DNA of 64,000 bases from Acanthosepion pharaonis (GCA_903632075.3 CAHIKZ030001197.1:483501-547500), one strand, 5' to 3'. Positions 35,181 to 45,651 are shown, numbered from the stretch's first letter. Made by a program: numbers and translations. Notes: a model not told the origin generated them from the letters alone.

Positions 35181-35640
35181 CATCCTGGGTATGACGATAA
35201 ACTACATCCGGCATCCTGGGTAAGACGATAAACTACATCAGACAGCAAGGCCTTTGATCAGAGGGATTTGAAGAGCATGTAACCACCTCTTAATTGCTGG
35301 TTTTCCCAGGTCGCCAGCCATCACGGTCATGCATCAAGGTCAGAAGGACATTAAGGTGGCTTTCAGTGTGATAACATAGCCCGTCACGGGTATGACGATA
35401 AACTACATCCGGCATCCTGGGTAAGACGATAAACTACATCCAACAGCAAGGCCTCTGATCAGAAGCTTTTGAGGAGCGTAGAACGCAAACTGGGGTAAAA
35501 ACGTGTAAAAATAGGTTTTAATACATACAAAACATTTTTGTAAAAAATTATTACTAGCAATAAATCTTTGAAGAAAATAAATTATTACCAGCAATACATT
35601 TTTGGGAAAAATATTACCAAGAATACTTAAAAAAACATAT
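35181..35640 (+). repeat. R30 copies 2 and 3 (nested or tandem, partial)
   Basis: Two GACGATAAACTACATCC units at about 35193-35240, AGCAAGGCCTTTGATCAGA, GTAACCACCTCTTAATTGC, then two more units at about 35393-35440, AGCAAGGCCTCTGATCAGA, and an AAACTGGGGT..AAAATAGGTTTTAATAC part followed by TATTACTAGCAATAAAT-type units. Confidence 0.8.
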
Positions 35641-35673
35641 TAACAGCAATAAAAATTTGTCGGCATTAAATAA

Positions 35674-36130
35674 CCCATCCTGGGTAAGACGATAAACTAC
35701 ATCCGGCATCCTGGTTATGACGATAAACTACATCCACGTCCTGGGTATGACGATAAACTACATCCGAGTCCTGGGTATGACGATAAACTACATTCGCGTC
35801 CTGGGTGTGACGATAAACTACATCCGGCATCCTGGGTAAGACGATAAACTACATCCGCGTCCTGGGTGGGACGATAAACTACATCCGGCATCCTGGGTAT
35901 GACGATAAACTACATCCGCGTACTGGGTGGGACGATAAACTACATCCGCGTCCTGGGTGGGACGATAAACTACATCCGGCATCTTGGGTATGACGATAAA
36001 CTACATCAGCGTCCTGGGTATGACGATAAACTACATCCGGCATGCTGGGTAAGACGATAAACTACATCAGCGTCCTGGGTATGACGATAAACTACATCCG
36101 CGTCCTGGGTAACGCGATAAACTACATCCA
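35674..36130 (+). repeat. R30 minisatellite: 15 units of 30-31 bp
   Basis: Fifteen CGATAAACTACAT cores are spaced 30 or 31 bp. Two spacer types alternate irregularly: CCGCGTCCTGGGT (30-bp unit) and CCGGCATCCTGGGT (31-bp unit). The array lies inside an R30 element at the place where other copies have one or two units, so it is an in-element expansion. Confidence 0.95.
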
Positions 36131-36460
36131 ACAGCAAGGCCTCTGATCAGAAGGTTTTGAGAAGCGTGGAACGACCTCTTATTTGCTGGTGTTACCAGGT
36201 TCACTCTGACACAGGGTGGTAGCACCTGTTAGGGTCCCAGCTATGGGCAAATAGTTAGCCCCCAATCTGGGATCGAAACACTATGAAAGTGTAAAAATAT
36301 GTTTTAATCTCAGAAATACTTTGTAAAAATAATATTACCAGCAATAAATTTTTGAAAAAAATAATATTAGGAGCTATACATTTTTGAAAAAAAAATCTTT
36401 TCGATATTAAATAACCCATACCAAAGTTAAATAACACATAAACCAAACCAAATCAAAGAT
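36131..36460 (+). repeat. R30 body and 3' end after the expanded array
   Basis: AGCAAGGCCTCTGATCAGAA, GAGAAGCGTGGAACGACC, GTTAGGGTCCCAGCTATGGG, AACACTATGAAAGTGTAAAA, TATTACCAGCAATAAATTTT units and a closing AAACCAAACCAAATCAAA. This is the most complete R30 copy in the window. Confidence 0.85.
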
Positions 36461-36880
36461 GGATGGCCAAGTGATGTGCTTGGTAGAGACATTTAATTTG
36501 AAAAAAGAAATCAGAAAATAACATTTTTAGGCAAAGTCTATTGTACAAGTTTGAAGACATGATCTTTACACATACTGAAACGCTGAACAAAAAAGAAAAC
36601 GAAGAAGAAGACAAAACAAAAACGAACGGATATTTCTTTGCCTCTAATTCAGTGGTTGTGGAAAAGGCAATTGACTCTAAGTCTATGATTCAGTTACCCG
36701 TCGTGTTAAACTGATTATAGACTCTGATGAGAAAAGAATGCTATTTCGTCTTTGAACATAAGACACTGGTAAGCGGGCAGACTTATTTTCCAAGATTTAT
36801 GGTACGTTCATCTATATATATTAGTGCGTACACACAAACGTGCATACGCATATACAAGAAATAAATTCATAGTCACGCAC
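36461..36880. other. unassigned intergenic DNA
   Basis: Nothing recognised. Confidence 0.35.
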
Positions 36881-36883
36881 ATA

Positions 36884-36884
36884 T

Positions 36885-36936
<52 letters not shown>
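36884..36936. repeat. (CA)n-(TA)n-(TG)n palindromic microsatellite
   Basis: CACACA, then TATATA, then GTGTGT, a perfect self-complementary run. Confidence 0.95.
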
Positions 36937-37141
36937 TTATGCTTGTGCATGTACATAAAGGTATGTGAACAAAGGCATGTTTACTGTACGTATGCCTATC
37001 GATATAGAAACAAACTTAGACGATTATATAAAAGAATATTTCAAATTTATATATTCATATGAGGGTTGATAAAGAGTTCGACCTACTTGCATAAATCAGT
37101 ATTCCAAAGGCCAAACGCTACGCGGACAGGTACGCGCATGC

Positions 37142-37146
37142 GCATC

Positions 37147-37193
<47 letters not shown>
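37142..37193. repeat. (CA)n microsatellite
   Basis: About 25 CA units with a short GCGCGC-like lead. Confidence 0.95.
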
Positions 37194-37199
<6 letters not shown>

Positions 37200-37267
37200 C
37201 TGTGAGAAAATGAAAAAATATTGAGAGAAAAGAACAGGCATTAAGACTACAAAAGAAACAGTCACTT

Positions 37268-37560
37268 TCTCACAGACGCGCCGTCGCCTCTCTCTGTCTG
37301 TTTTATTCTACTCCAATAGCTTCATATCTCGCACCTCTCGCCTGTGGAACTCTCTTCCCTATTCCAGTTTCCCTGAGAGCGATAATCTCCAACTATACAA
37401 ATGTAATGTCAATCAACATCTCCAGTTGCCTTGATCTATCCACTACCCTCCTCCTCATCCTTTCTTCTATCACTCCTATTTGATCTTGCTCCAAATTTTA
37501 TGTAACCCCTTGCGTCCTAGTGGCTTCCCGCCTTGCTTGGGGTGCAACGCGTAAAAAAAA
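37268..37560 (+). pseudogene. LINE C-terminus (group D), locally intact
   Basis: HRRAVASLCLFY, then SFISRTSRLWNSLPYSSFPE and LQLYKCNVNQHLQLP followed by a stop at about 37436. This is the C-terminal motif set (VASLSLFYR.. and T(S)RLWNSLP..FP) of a LINE lineage. The region between the two motifs is deleted. The trailing GCCTTGCTTGGGGTGCAACG is the usual 3' UTR boundary of such copies, followed by poly-A. Confidence 0.8.
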
Positions 37561-37599
37561 AAAAAAAAAAAAAGATCAAAGTTAACTAGAAGACAAGAG

Positions 37600-37803
37600 G
37601 CTAGAAGAGATTTCTACAAGTAAAAAGTAACACTGTTTGCCTAGAATTTACAGTTACATCTAGCCGTTTCAAGTTTAAAATGATGAGACCGAACTGCCAA
37701 TCTAGTATTGCGCGCATAAATTCGTAAATATTTATAGAAATGGCACAGGGAAGCTAGTTTAAGAGGCGTGAAGGTGATTGAAGCCGAGATGCCAGGTTTT
37801 TTA
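37600..37803 (+). repeat. dispersed repeat shared with 20.63-20.86 kb
   Basis: Both copies follow a group D LINE piece and share TAAAATGATGAGA and TGAAGCCGAGATGCCAGGT. Confidence 0.55.
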
Positions 37804-38342
37804 TAGATACAAATATTTAAGTAAATGCTCTGTTTACAATAGTATAAACAGTATTAACAACATTTACTGGCCTGAATATCCGAGAAATTTTCATAGAAAA
37901 TATGCGTCCTACTTAAAAATTTGTATCTATAAAAAGAACGTATAAACATATAAAATCTCTTAAAAAATAAATTGTCGGACTTTGTCTATTTCATAATGTT
38001 TGACGTCATTTATTTACATCTGGATACGCATTGAGCAGATATGAATGTATGAGAGAAAATCATGGAGAATTGTGTTTAAAAGAAGTAAAATCGAACGCTC
38101 CTCTGTGGCCCAGTCGGTTAAGGCACGTCAGGCTATATGACGGTTCCGTATAGTATACTGGTTAGATTCCTGTCGGAGGACACATAGTTTCTATGAAAAC
38201 TTCTCGGACATTCAGGCCGGTAAATGTTGTTAATACTGTTTATTATAAACAGAGCATTTACTTAACTATTTGTATCTATAAAAAGAACGTATAAACATAA
38301 AAAAAGTGTCTTAAAAATAAATTGTCGGACTTTGTCCAATTC

Positions 38343-38345
<3 letters not shown>
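37804..38345. mobile_element. inverted and direct copies of a tRNA-headed SINE-like element
   Basis: 37804-37905 is the reverse complement of 38178-38278 (GTAAATGTTGTTAATACTGTTTAT.. core). The stretch 37920-37996 is a direct copy of 38268-38345 (TTTGTATCTATAAAAAGAACG to AATTGTCGGACTTTGTC). The right copy carries a tRNA-like head at 38099-38181 and ends in a (TA)n tract; the left one lacks the head. Confidence 0.75.
38099..38181 (+). pseudogene. tRNA-like sequence forming the head of the SINE
   Basis: Acceptor arms TCCTCTG and CGGAGGA pair over seven positions (one wobble). A box GTGGCCCAGTCGG; anticodon-arm stem CGTCA/TGACG around a 7-nt GGCTATA loop whose position 33 is not T; T arm around GGTTAGATTCC. 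The B box differs from GGTTCGANTCC, and the loop is abnormal, so a functional tRNA is unlikely. Confidence 0.55.

Positions 38346-38407
<62 letters not shown>
38346..38407. repeat. (TA)n microsatellite
   Basis: Pure TA at the 3' edge of the SINE-like element. Confidence 0.95.
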
Positions 38408-38411
<4 letters not shown>

Positions 38412-38729
38412 AATGAAATTTATTTTCATGACTAATTTGTCATGTTCGAATCTACTAAAATTTTCGAAACCGCGTCGATTAAGTGAAATCCAGTGATTGG
38501 ACAATAGCAGATCTTGGATTTCTTTGACAGCAATCAATATTTTCCTCTTAATTTCTCGAGCAAAATGAATGAAACTGGCCAATTGCTCTTATTCTTCTCA
38601 TATGGGGTTCATGATATTGCTGCCTCTTCCTTGAGACGATCAAATGTGTCATGTTCTGAACAAGATGCATGGCCTGTTCCATTGTAAATCAAGTGTTCAA
38701 GAAATTTAATTTCATATGCTAAAGAATAA

Positions 38730-38939
38730 AAACGATTTTCTGAGATGAAAAATTAAGAAAAGAGTGGAAAACAGTGAAAAAATTAAAATAAACAAATATA
38801 TAAAGAAATGAAAAAGAAACCCCAAGAAGGTGGAAAATTAAAAAAAAAAATATCAAAGCTGTAGGAAAAAATGGTCAAAGCATAAACGTGAAAGAAAGGA
38901 ATATGAATGAGGAAAAGAAAGAGAAAAAATAACGAAAAT

Positions 38940-38987
<48 letters not shown>

Positions 38988-39165
38988 TGATCGATTGAGA
39001 AAAATCGAATATGAGAGAAGATTAGAGAGAAAAATAATAAAGTCCAATTTGAAGAGTGAGAGAGAAGTAGAAAGAGAGGACAAATGACAAAAGGGAGGGG
39101 ATGAAAGAGAGAATATATGTAAAGTGAAATATTGAAATATAGAACTAGAGACGATGATGTAATTG
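38730..39165. repeat. polypurine tract with a (GA)n core
   Basis: A/G-rich on the plus strand, with (GA)n at 38946-38984. Minus-strand frames are artefacts. Confidence 0.85.
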
Positions 39166-39399
39166 TCGGAGAACAAGAATCAAAATAAATATCCAGACAA
39201 AAATTAATTGAACAGATTACACGAAATGGAAGTTAAAATAATTTATACTATTAAAATAGTTTTCGTTGAATAATTCAGTCAAAAATATATCGACGACAAT
39301 TTCATCTTAACCTCTCAGATATAGGTGGGGCTTAAGGACTCAGATTACTGAGATTAATTAAGATTATTATATTTTTCTACGTTTAGAGACGAACATCGC

Positions 39400-39570
39400 A
39401 CTGTATATCCTGTGAGCAAATCTGGGGAAGACAGAAAAACAAACGTATTCTTGCGTTGCGTCGTATCTACGAGGAAAACGGCATAAGTCGAAAAAAGATT
39501 AATAGAGATGGCGTCGTAATACGAATCTTCCTACGTCGGGACTATCATAACCCGGGGAGATTATATTACA
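39400..39570 (+). repeat. dispersed repeat shared with 44.40-44.59 kb
   Basis: Shares GCGTCGTATCTACGAGG, GGCATAAGTCGAAA, ATAGAGATGGCGTCGTAA and CACGAATCTTC..TACGTC. In both places a hammerhead-bearing PLE-type terminus follows within 150 bp, so this may be the conserved interior of the same element. Confidence 0.65.
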
Positions 39571-39584
39571 TATATATTTTAATT

Positions 39585-39725
39585 TTTTTTTTAATAGGAT
39601 ATAGAATCCCAACAAAGTTTTTATGAAATTTGACAAATGGTAAAAGTTTCATTGAAAATAGATTTAATTACGCGTTTCGCCATTCTAGGCTTCATCAGAT
39701 CCAAAAACGAAAGAAAGAAATGTGT
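39585..39725 (-). mobile_element. PLE-type terminal fragment
   Basis: Short segment with a hammerhead-like motif on the minus strand and an AATAGGATATAGAATCCC end that recurs (AATAGGATTTAGAATCCCGG) at about 40110-40130. Confidence 0.5.
39666..39702 (-). ncRNA. hammerhead-ribozyme-like motif with canonical core boxes
   Basis: On the minus strand: CUGAUGA, stem II GCC/GGC around UAGAAUG (preceded by one extra A), GAAA, palindromic CGCG as stem III, UA cleavage dinucleotide, and a weak stem I (GAU/AUU). The core boxes are intact. Stem I is only about 3 bp, so activity would depend on tertiary contacts or flanks. Confidence 0.55.
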
Positions 39726-40329
39726 GTATATGTATTTGTGTTTATGTTTAAATAATAAATTATAGTACTTTTTCCCTAAGCTGGCGTCTCTTGTGATTAA
39801 AGATAAAAAGAAAATGAATGACTTTTAAAATTGTTATATTTATTTTGTATCTTTTCTTCATAATTTTCAGTTCATGTCGAAAGTTGTTAATATATTTTTC
39901 CCGACATTTTTTTTTTTGTATGGAATTAAAGGCAAATCCTCATCTCATTTTCAGAATAGCTTAAAAACAAAATATTCATTCATACAGTCTTTTCTCAAAT
40001 GAATCCAAGGCAAATACAAACTGGAAATCAAAAGAAGTATTGGGTTGAAAGTAAGAGATTTATGTTTGTTGGTCTATCCATGTGCTTTCCGTGTCGACAA
40101 TAATTGTTTTTAAAATAGGATTTAGAATCCCGGTAAATATATACGCATGTATTCGTATGCATGTGCATAAATCAGGAAATAAACAACGATATTTCTCGGT
40201 CATCCATAACATTAGCAACGAAGAATATGTGACTAAATAAGGACCTTTTATGACCTCTTTCAAAATGTGTCCCAAACATTCCAGCTGTCTCTTTCTGATT
40301 CTATATATAAGTATCCGTTTTGTTTATAT

Positions 40330-40610
40330 TTTCTTTAAATCTTCTTCGTTACTTATGCTTTCCGTCTATTGTATTCTCAGTATCCTTCTGGAGAACTGCA
40401 TATCTATTGCCTCCAGTTTTTTCTTCATCTAGGAGGAAGCGTTTACAACTATATCGGACGATTTCTATTACATAACAGTTCAGTTCTCTTTTCTTTGTTC
40501 TTCACGAAAATTTTCTTGTTTCATAGTACTTTGCTTAGGTTTTGGAAGGCATCTTATGCTATTACAATTCGGGTTCATCTATTAAAGCACTTCGCAGATA
40601 TTTAAATTTC
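40330..40610 (-). pseudogene. LINE C-terminal fragment (group B)
   Basis: Minus strand reads MKKKLEAIDMQFSRRILRIQ, matching the M.KKLEA.EMW.YRRMLRI.WT motif of this group. It ends in a stop. Similar to 26990-27245. Confidence 0.75.
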
Positions 40611-40999
40611 TATAACTGTTTGATTATTATCCCCTATTCGTAGTTTGCAAGTAGAGAATTCAATTCGCAGAGGGCGTTATTTACTATCATTCGAGTCAAC
40701 TGGAGGTGGTGAATATATTTAAATGCAAAGTTGAGCTTTGACGCGAAATAACAAATATACGAGGATTCTCATCATGAATCTCTTAAAAGCTAAAAATTTA
40801 TTTAACTGCTATAAATGACTACAATGTTTTTAACTTCCAGTGAAAACTGATTTAATTTCACTCATTTTGCAACATTTAAATAAAATGTTTTAAAAAGTAA
40901 AGAAATATGATATTCCTATTATTATTATTTAGCTGCAACCAAATCCAAAGAAATTCACTTGCAGAGTTTCTGAAAAGTTGCTTTATTTAATTAAAACTT

Positions 41000-41345
41000 T
41001 TTGATTTATTTTGTTTTACGCTATATCAAATCCAATGGGTTATTTAATACCGACAAGATTTTTATTGTTGGTAATATTTTTTTCCAGAAATGTATTGCTG
41101 GTATTAAAACCTATTGTATATACTTTCATAGTGCTTTGACCCTAGTTTGAGGGTTAACTATTTGCTCATAGCTGGGACCCTAACAGGTTCTGCCACCCTG
41201 AGTCAGGGTGTACCTGGGAACACCAGTAATTAAGAGGTGGTTCCACGCTCCTCAAAACTTCCTGATCAGAGGCCTCTCTGCCAGGTGTATTTTATCATCA
41301 TATCCAGAAACTGGATGTAGTTTATCGTCTTACCCAGGACGCCTT
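41000..41345 (-). repeat. R30 dispersed repeat, minus-strand copy
   Basis: TTTGTTTTACGCTATATCAA start, CCAATGGGTTATTTAATACC, AGAAATGTATTGCTGG, TTAAAACCTATTG, GAGGGTTAACTATTTGCTCA, GAGGTGGTTCCACGCTCCTC and two reversed units (TTTTATCATCATATCC, GATGTAGTTTATCGTC) at the end. Confidence 0.8.
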
Positions 41346-41857
41346 ATTGGTGGGGGGTGGGTTTTATTCTTCTGCAGAGGTGCAGTCGGCGTATTTGGAA
41401 GCATCTTACAACTAGTTGTGCTTTAACAGTAAAAAGTATATCTGTCTATATTTCTGATGTGACACTATTTAGGGTTGCGGAAAAAAAGAGAAAAGGCGAG
41501 AATCAAATTAGGTGATAAGAAGCTATCACGAAAAGACACTGAGCGATGTTATTTTTTCTAACAAAGAAAAGTGGTAAAGATTTTATTTTCATTAGCGAAG
41601 AAAGTAAGATCTAGGTTCTGCCGGGTTTAATTTGATTTATGACGACGCACCGAATAAAAGATAGCCGTCTACCCATGGCGATAATGAAAATTTCAAATCG
41701 GTCAAGTGGCCTACAAGACAGAATGCTAAGAGATAATATTGGTCAGGTTGCGCGCTGGCGGAGAGAGATATCATCTGGACCACCCGCAGAGTACAAGGAA
41801 GGAAAGATTAAACCTTTAACTATCTGCGGAAATATCATTTGAGAAGAGCACCTGTTT

Positions 41858-43008
41858 TGTGTCGGAGCTGGCCATGATAGAAAAATTATTTTATCGGAAC
41901 GGATAATTGGCACCAGGGTGCAAAGTCGCCAGATGACCACCCACTTGATGCTGGCGAAAATCTCGATTGACGAACTCCAGGCGGCATTCGGTTAAGATAA
42001 GAGTCGTAAGGGTTTGTTGTCGGGAAGAAGAAAAGAAAGAAAAGAAAAAAAAGGGAAGATAATTTTTTTCTTTGAGCAAGATTTTTAAACCGAGGCCAGT
42101 CTAGCCACACCCACGCTGCTGGGCGTCCATTGGCTGAATGGTGGCGTGAGCGGTAGGCGAAGGTAATCATGTGAAGAAGGAGGGGAGGATTGGTATGAGA
42201 TACCAACATGAGAAAGGAAGTATTTGGGAGGACGATTCCCTTAAACTAGAATTAATGACTTCCAAAAATGGAAATTGATAAATTTTCCTGACTGAAAACA
42301 AAGAAAACCCTTAATGCGGATTTAGAATTATCAAGGAACCTCAAACCCCGACAAGCCCACCCCGGTTTTGGTCGGCGTCCTTATAAGCAGAGTCGCAGCG
42401 AGTGGACGGCAGTTTTGCAGTTGGGGTTAGACAGACAGGCAAGCAGTTGCAGTTGAGCTGTGAGCTCTGAGACCCGCCTCGCAGAAAGCTGACTGAGATC
42501 CACGCAATCACGACCTCAACTTCTATCCAAGAACAATTTATTTTTGAAGAACGACTTAGACTCACACAACCAAAACAAGTTTTACGAATATCGCCTGAAG
42601 ATACACTAAAAACCAGCTTCTTAAAAAAAAAAACAACTTAAGATGTTAAGACTCGCCTAACAAACACAAAGTGTCACGAATCCATATAAGCGGGTTGGTA
42701 GAAAGACGCAGTACTGTATTCAGCAACCAGATATAAAATATTGTTATTCCTTTTTAACACATTTGAACTTTTCGAGTTATTACATTATTTCCTTTTACAT
42801 ATACTTGTGCGGTATTGCCCTTGTTCGGACTCGACTTGCATTACGGCCCGGCGACTGATTGATTTCGTCTACCTAAGATCAAATCACAACGTGGGTAGGT
42901 TAGGCTAGAAATCAAAGCAGTTACTTCGGTAACCAGACGTTAGAAGCGAGCTGATAGCGAATCTAATCAGATTCCCATCCGAATTAGCAAAAGGTTAGAA
43001 CGTCACAT
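41858..43008 (+). mobile_element. LTR of an LTR retrotransposon (5' LTR or solo plus leader)
   Basis: It starts TGTGTCGG and ends CGTCACA, so it is TG..CA with an imperfect 7-bp terminal inverted repeat. A CCTTATAAGCAGAGTCGC TATA-type promoter lies at about 42378-42396. It is followed directly by a primer-binding-site-like TGGTGCCGCGACC (43011-43023). No gag or pol frame follows, so the body is lost. The exact 5' edge is inferred from the inverted repeat alone; a shorter LTR starting near 42671 (TGTCACG) is possible. Confidence 0.6.
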
Positions 43009-43165
43009 TTGGTGCCGCGACCAATACCAAGTCACATTGGTCGTCACAGGACAGGATAGGACGGCAACGGCGCGGAGACAGACGGGGTGACGTCACAATT
43101 GGCGCCGCGACCAGGACAGCACGGCGGGCGCGGCCAGGCAGACGTCACGATTGGCGCAGCGACCC
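43002..43165 (+). repeat. three successive LTR-end/primer-binding-site junctions
   Basis: CGTCACATTTGGTGCCGCGA at 43002, CGTCACAATTGGCGCCGCGA at 43091 and CGTCACGATTGGCGCAGCGA at 43143, separated by GGACAGGA..GACAGACG-like spacers. The unit thus spans the LTR terminus and the primer-binding site. Confidence 0.8.
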
Positions 43166-43189
43166 CGGGGTGACGTCGCACTGAGATGA

Positions 43190-43440
43190 GGCATTGTAAA
43201 TATTTACACTATTTAAATTGTCTGGACTGTTGTCCTCATTTTTATTGCCATATTCACAAATGGATAAAAGCGTTTGTTGGATCCAGTGATTTGACCCAAA
43301 GAGATGCAAGTTCAATACCTGGCTAATGCAATGGTGAACCAGAACTTGCAGAGTTGAGTAAAAGGATGATAACTGAGACAATTATATTGATATTTATACC
43401 ATTTACATTGTTCGGACTGTTGTGAAAAGTATATAAAATA
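43190..43440. mobile_element. SINE-C copies, inverted, ribozyme part deleted
   Basis: A minus-strand 3' end (ATGAGGCATT..ACTATTTAAATTGTC..TTTTTATTGCCATATTCACA) joins directly to a plus-strand tRNA head (AATGGATAAAAGCG..GGATCCAGT..GCAAGTTCAATACCTGG), which continues to another 3' end (TTTACATTGTTCGGACTG). The middle with the hammerhead-like core is missing on both sides. Confidence 0.6.
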
Positions 43441-43449
43441 TAATCTAGA

Positions 43450-43450
43450 G

Positions 43451-43502
<52 letters not shown>
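43450..43502. repeat. (TA)n microsatellite
   Basis: Pure TA. The 500 bp that follow are T-rich and unassigned. Confidence 0.95.
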
Positions 43503-43506
<4 letters not shown>

Positions 43507-43999
43507 GTTTGTTTAAGTCAATGAAATTTCATGTTGATTATTTTTTTCGCAATTTCTAATATTTTTTGATTTCCAGTTTGTATTTGTAAATATATTTTCC
43601 CATGTTTAAGTACATTCCGGTCCGAATTTGTATATACATTTTCCTGTGTCTAAACACTTTACTTTCCGTATTTGTAAATATATTTTTTTCTGTCTTAACA
43701 CTTTCGTATAACGTTAACTATTTTTAAAGATTTTTTGTCTTTTGTCCTTTAGTCAGTCTATTTTTTTTTATTCTTTAATTATCGCGTTGGCTTTTATCGC
43801 GTGAAAGTTCGTGTCTTCAAATTTTATTTAAATGAAACATACTTAACATGTTGGCCCCAATGTTTGATGTAATTTTGTTGATCTTGATTGCTTGCTTTTT
43901 ATGCACAGTGCCTAGAGCAATTGTGTTCACTTTTTGCAGTTTATGTGGTATACCAACTTTGTGTAGTTAAGAATTTATCTAATTTCGTGTTATGACTTT

Positions 44000-44001
<2 letters not shown>

Positions 44002-44058
<57 letters not shown>
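44002..44058. repeat. (TA)n microsatellite
   Basis: Pure TA. 44060-44390 is unassigned, with a possible worn hammerhead-like GATGAGATGACGAAACGTG near 44370. Confidence 0.95.
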
Positions 44059-44061
<3 letters not shown>

Positions 44062-44394
44062 TCCATCAACTTGTTAAAGAGTTCCGTTCCTACGATAAGT
44101 CGTGACACGATTTTCCGTCTAAGTAGGAACATACCCGTGAATTTTCGTCAGTAACTACGTATTTCATTTACTTATACTAACGCAATAGTGAAGTAATAAT
44201 CTGGGTCATAACAACACATTTCTATGACATGTTAACACAATTAAGACTAAAGAACACATGGGTGACATAAATATTATACATTTATTTAAAAGAAATGAAA
44301 ATGATATATATAATGAAATTGTTTTCAGATGCTTGTATATTTATTGCCAGTGATGTCATTGATTCTCGGGAGATGAGATGACGAAACGTGTGAT

Positions 44395-44579
44395 CTTGTC
44401 TATCTTGAAGTACTCAGACGCAGCAACTCATCTGGTGAAGAAAGGAAAACAAACGTACTCTTCCACTGCACAGTTTGCGTCGTATCTACGAGGCAAATGG
44501 CATAAGTCGAAACAAGACTAATAGAGATTGCGTCGTAACACGAATCTTCGTACGTCAAGACTGTCATAACTTGGAGATT

Positions 44580-44590
<11 letters not shown>
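44395..44590 (+). repeat. dispersed repeat shared with 39.40-39.57 kb
   Basis: Same landmarks as the other copy (GCGTCGTATCTACGAGG, GGCATAAGTCGAAA, GCGTCGTAACACGAATCTTC). Confidence 0.65.

Positions 44591-44623
<33 letters not shown>
44583..44623. repeat. (TA)n microsatellite
   Basis: Pure TA abutting the inverted-terminus element. Confidence 0.95.
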
Positions 44624-44626
<3 letters not shown>

Positions 44627-44700
44627 GAAAAAATATACGGAAAAAACACAAAAAAAATCCTAATATTCAATTATGCTGTTTTAATGTTAATATAATGTCA

Positions 44701-44740
44701 ATGTCGGACGTTTCGGTCTAGTAGACCATCTTCAGGACAT
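44701..44740 (-). ncRNA. hammerhead-like motif, left arm
   Basis: Minus strand: stem I AUGUC/GACAU, CUGAAGA, one extra U, stem II GGUCU/AGACC with a 3-nt loop, GAAA, CG (two-pair stem III with no loop) and a UC dinucleotide. The extra base next to stem II is also present in SINE-C motifs. Confidence 0.5.
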
Positions 44741-45095
44741 ATTCATAAAACGTATTCCAAAAATAGAGTATTTTGAATGAAAAATGAAAAGAATTTTATT
44801 TTAATCTAAAACTTATATGTACGTTTGTCGAGCATAGAAAAGGGCAAATATTAAAGAAGCCGGGTCTACTATTCACCGTGCGCGAGATAGACATTATGCT
44901 TGCCTCATAAATCCGTCTAAGATTTTAGGAATACGTTTTCACAACATCGCCGACGTGACGCCGACGTGATCATATTGAAACGGAACGCTGATCTTGAAAA
45001 ATTTCAGTTATCTGTTTTGATTAGTCTTACCCTTATGTCCATCGTCTTTTTATGTTGAATTAAATATAGTCTAATGTTAATTATGTTTTATGAAT

Positions 45096-45141
45096 ATGTC
45101 CTGAAGATGGTCTACTAGACCGAAACGTCCGATGTTGACAT
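45096..45141 (+). ncRNA. hammerhead-like motif, right arm
   Basis: Same core and stem II as the left arm, but the stem I partner is displaced by a CGATGTT insertion-like stretch before GACA, so stem I is interrupted. Confidence 0.5.
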
Positions 45142-45242
45142 TTTATTAACATTAAAACAGCATAATTGCATATTAGGATTTTTGTTTGTGTGTTTTCCGT
45201 ATATTTTTCTTTCATACTGTTGGATCTATATCTATATATTTG

Positions 45243-45244
<2 letters not shown>

Positions 45245-45303
<59 letters not shown>
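45245..45303. repeat. (TA)n microsatellite
   Basis: Pure TA on the right side of the inverted element. Confidence 0.95.
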
Positions 45304-45307
<4 letters not shown>

Positions 45308-45424
45308 TATTTAAGTTATGAAGAACTTGGTAAACTGAATTGGTAAATCCAAGGAGGATAAAATCCTGAGAGCTCAATGTGAAGAACAGAGCTAATATTT
45401 AATGAAAAACAGACCACTTTTTAT

Positions 45425-45449
45425 ACCTTATATCTTCTACAAACACACA

Positions 45450-45497
<48 letters not shown>

Positions 45498-45651
45498 AAA
45501 AACAGACCACTTTAAAAGGTCCAACAATTAAAATAATTTTTTTTTTTTTTCATTCGGATCAAGTGATAACACTTGATGATCCGAAATCCTAAAAAAGGAT
45601 TTTGGTGAAATAAATTATTGTAATGAAACCTTAAAGTGGTTTGGTTTTTTC

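Larger units (their letters stand above)
44624..45216. mobile_element. element with long inverted termini, PLE-like
   Basis: Arms of about 130 bp (44624-44752 and 45084-45216) are near-perfect reverse complements. Each holds a hammerhead-like core, oriented outward (minus on the left, plus on the right). The interior of about 330 bp has no recognisable frame. Inverted pLTR pairs are known for Penelope-like elements, which makes an internally deleted PLE the best guess. (TA)n tracts lie on both sides. Confidence 0.65.

Noticed and set aside
35674..36130. CRISPR-like array (30-bp direct repeats)
   Set aside because: Units are contiguous with no unique spacers, the repeat belongs to a dispersed eukaryotic element, and no cas genes are present.
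38099..38181. A functional tRNA gene
   Set aside because: The B box and position 33 of the anticodon loop are abnormal, and the sequence is the head of a repeated element.
41639..42209. Open frames on both strands inside the LTR
   Set aside because: No gag, pol or regulatory-protein motif; they overlap each other and lie within LTR U3-like sequence.
44370..44395. An additional hammerhead motif (GATGAGATGACGAAACGTG)
   Set aside because: Only GAUGAG and GAAAC match, stem II is too short and stem I does not pair; listed only as a possible relic.
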